Part shown: positions 5,321-6,488 of the stretch, piece by piece
How the letters are laid out: each line of letters begins with the position of its first letter
How positions within the stretch are numbered: the first letter of the stretch is position 1
Source: Kiritimatiellales bacterium
GTDB lineage: Bacteria > Verrucomicrobiota > Kiritimatiellia > Kiritimatiellales > Pontiellaceae
NCBI GenBank assembly: GCA_030630445.1
Contig: DAOVNC010000209.1
Span: 1-6,488 of the forward strand
Direction: 5' to 3'
Length of the DNA stretch: 6,488 nt
Notes under the pieces: generated by a model
What the model was told of the DNA's origin: nothing
Database searches by the model: none
Seen by the model: the letters and a program-made list of their open reading frames with translations, nothing else
Made by a program: the position numbers and the translations under genes

Positions 5321-6488
5321 ATGAAGCAGATGGTTTTAGGTTTTGCAATGGTGGTGTTGATTTCTGGGTGTGCGTCGGTTCCTCAGGCGGGAGTTTCCCC
5401 GAAGGGCAAAGTTCAGGCAAAGGTCTATGTGGATGGGCAGGGTGATCTGGCCTACACGTTAAACCGCGGCGCAACGCCGGTGATGCTGCCCTCAAAGATG
5501 GGGATTACCATTGACGGCGTTGAACTTGGAAAAGGCGTTGAGCTTAAATCCGTATCGGTTGAAGCGGTGACCGGTTCATTTGAATGGCTGGGCACGAGTT
5601 CGACGGTCGAGAACAACTATGTGGCCGAAAGTTTTGAAGTAACCCACTTGGAATCGGGCGGGAAGTGGACGCTGGAAACGCGTTGCTACGACACCGGTTT
5701 TGCCTTTCGCTATGTGATCCCTGGCGAGGGCGACCAGAAGGTAGACGGCGAGGGAACCACATGGACCCTTCCGGAAGGTGCCCAGCTTTGGTATCACAAG
5801 AATGGCGGCGCATTCCAGACCTACTGGAAAAAGCAACCCGCTGCCGAAATCAAAGAAGGGTTCAATGCCCAGCTCAACGTGACGGTCGAACTTTCCGACG
5901 GTTCGTTTGCCTCGTTGAACGAAGCCGGAAGCTTTTCCTTCAGCGGCACCTCGTTGGTGTTCGATGGATCGAACGAAGCCACCACTTTGTTTGCGGGCGA
6001 CAAGGAGGGCTGGACCATCAAAGGCGAAGTCGCCACGCCTTGGCGCATTGTCATGACGGCAACGGATCTGAACACACTGGTTAACTGCAACTTGACCGCG
6101 GCGGTTTGCCCGGCTCCGGACAAGACCCTTTTCCCTGAAGGATGCCGCACGGACTGGATTCAGCCGGGACGTTCGCTTTGGCAGTGGTGGGGCTATTGGA
6201 ACCCGGGAACACTGTGGGAAAAGCAGCACTGGTTTGTTGATAATGCGGCGGCACTGGGTTGCCAATACTATCTGGTGGACGAAGGCTGGGAGCATCCGGC
6301 CCAGGGCTGGGTCACTGACACGCGCACCGCTTGGGAAGCTCTGACGGAACTCTCCGAATATGCCAAGTCCCGCGGCGTTAAACTCTTGGTTTGGCGAAGC
6401 TATCCCGCCAGCGAGAAGGCCTACTACGAAGGGCTGGAAACCCCGGAGAAGCGCCGCCGCTTTTTCGAGAACTGCAAGAAGGCCGGTA
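5321..6488 (+). CDS. GH97 glycoside hydrolase lipoprotein (alpha-glucosidase or alpha-galactosidase type), 3' end outside window
   Basis: The frame stays open from 5321 to the window end (389 codons), so the C-terminus is missing. Residues 1-17 form a lipoprotein signal peptide with lipobox ISGC (Cys17), placing the enzyme on a membrane surface. Residues about 28-265 fit the GH97 N-terminal beta-supersandwich (VQAKVYVDGQGDLAYTLNRG, GFAFRYVIPG, a P-W-R-I near 243-246). The catalytic barrel then begins with PGRSLWQWW (282-290), LVDEGWE (318-324) and a YAKSRGVKLLVWRSY strand, all typical of GH97 (SusB-like). The family hydrolyses alpha-glucosides (inverting) or alpha-galactosides (retaining); the deciding residues are mostly beyond the window or cannot be placed. 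A family usually has about 640-700 residues. AAGGAG (5309-5314) is 6 bases before the ATG at 5321; the in-frame ATG at 5318 is too close. It follows the sulfatase by 83 bp and likely shares its regulation and substrate. Confidence 0.9.
   Translation, partial: MKQMVLGFAMVVLISGCASVPQAGVSPKGKVQAKVYVDGQGDLAYTLNRGATPVMLPSKMGITIDGVELGKGVELKSVSVEAVTGSFEWLGTSSTVENNYVAESFEVTHLESGGKWTLETRCYDTGFAFRYVIPGEGDQKVDGEGTTWTLPEGAQLWYHKNGGAFQTYWKKQPAAEIKEGFNAQLNVTVELSDGSFASLNEAGSFSFSGTSLVFDGSNEATTLFAGDKEGWTIKGEVATPWRIVMTATDLNTLVNCNLTAAVCPAPDKTLFPEGCRTDWIQPGRSLWQWWGYWNPGTLWEKQHWFVDNAAALGCQYYLVDEGWEHPAQGWVTDTRTAWEALTELSEYAKSRGVKLLVWRSYPASEKAYYEGLETPEKRRRFFENCKKAG

Noticed and set aside
5576..6295. 239-codon open frame on the - strand
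   Set aside because: It is antisense to the GH97 gene, whose protein sequence shows lipobox and family motifs over the same bases.

Overview
The window reads as bacterial chromosome with dense, moderately GC-rich coding and AT-rich regulatory gaps. A secreted sulfatase beside a GH97 lipoprotein, an AraC-family regulator, a GH112 phosphorylase and intergenic hairpin repeats are typical of sulfatase- and CAZyme-rich members of the PVC superphylum. Kiritimatiellota (Pontiella-like) is my best guess, but it is an inference from gene content and no marker gene is present. No RNA gene, CRISPR array, insertion sequence or phage gene was seen.

Left part (1-2621, all + strand): the 3' end of a GH112 galactosyl-N-acetylhexosamine/galactosyl-rhamnose phosphorylase; a MarC/YhgN-family six-helix membrane protein; a spacer with two adjacent short hairpins; a two-helix membrane protein with a PH-like cytoplasmic part; then a tight pair of a CD225/dispanin-like protein and a DUF2752 protein. 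The last three are small membrane proteins without known enzymatic function. The CD225 and DUF2752 genes are almost certainly co-transcribed (5 bp gap).

Middle (2622-3725): a convergent spacer with a 15-bp tandem repeat between an inverted repeat, then an AraC-family regulator on the - strand. The divergent spacer between this regulator and the sulfatase is AT-rich. It holds two 15-bp direct repeats 22 bp apart (a good AraC-type operator candidate), a hairpin, and two competing ribosome binding sites for the sulfatase.

Right part (3726-6488, + strand): a secreted S1-family sulfatase with a CSPCR formylglycine motif, then a spacer with a repeat-like hairpin, then a lipoprotein GH97 glycoside hydrolase that runs off the window end. 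The latter has no stop codon here and is easily missed. Together the right part looks like a small regulated locus for stripping sulfate from a glycan and cleaving alpha-linked galactose or glucose. The GH112 enzyme at the left edge would be an intracellular phosphorolytic counterpart, but it is separated by unrelated membrane genes and may belong to another locus.

The most interesting items are the AraC-type operator, the structured double-start leader of the sulfatase, the CD225-DUF2752 membrane pair, and the repeat-bearing convergent spacer with traces of zinc-ribbon-like coding.
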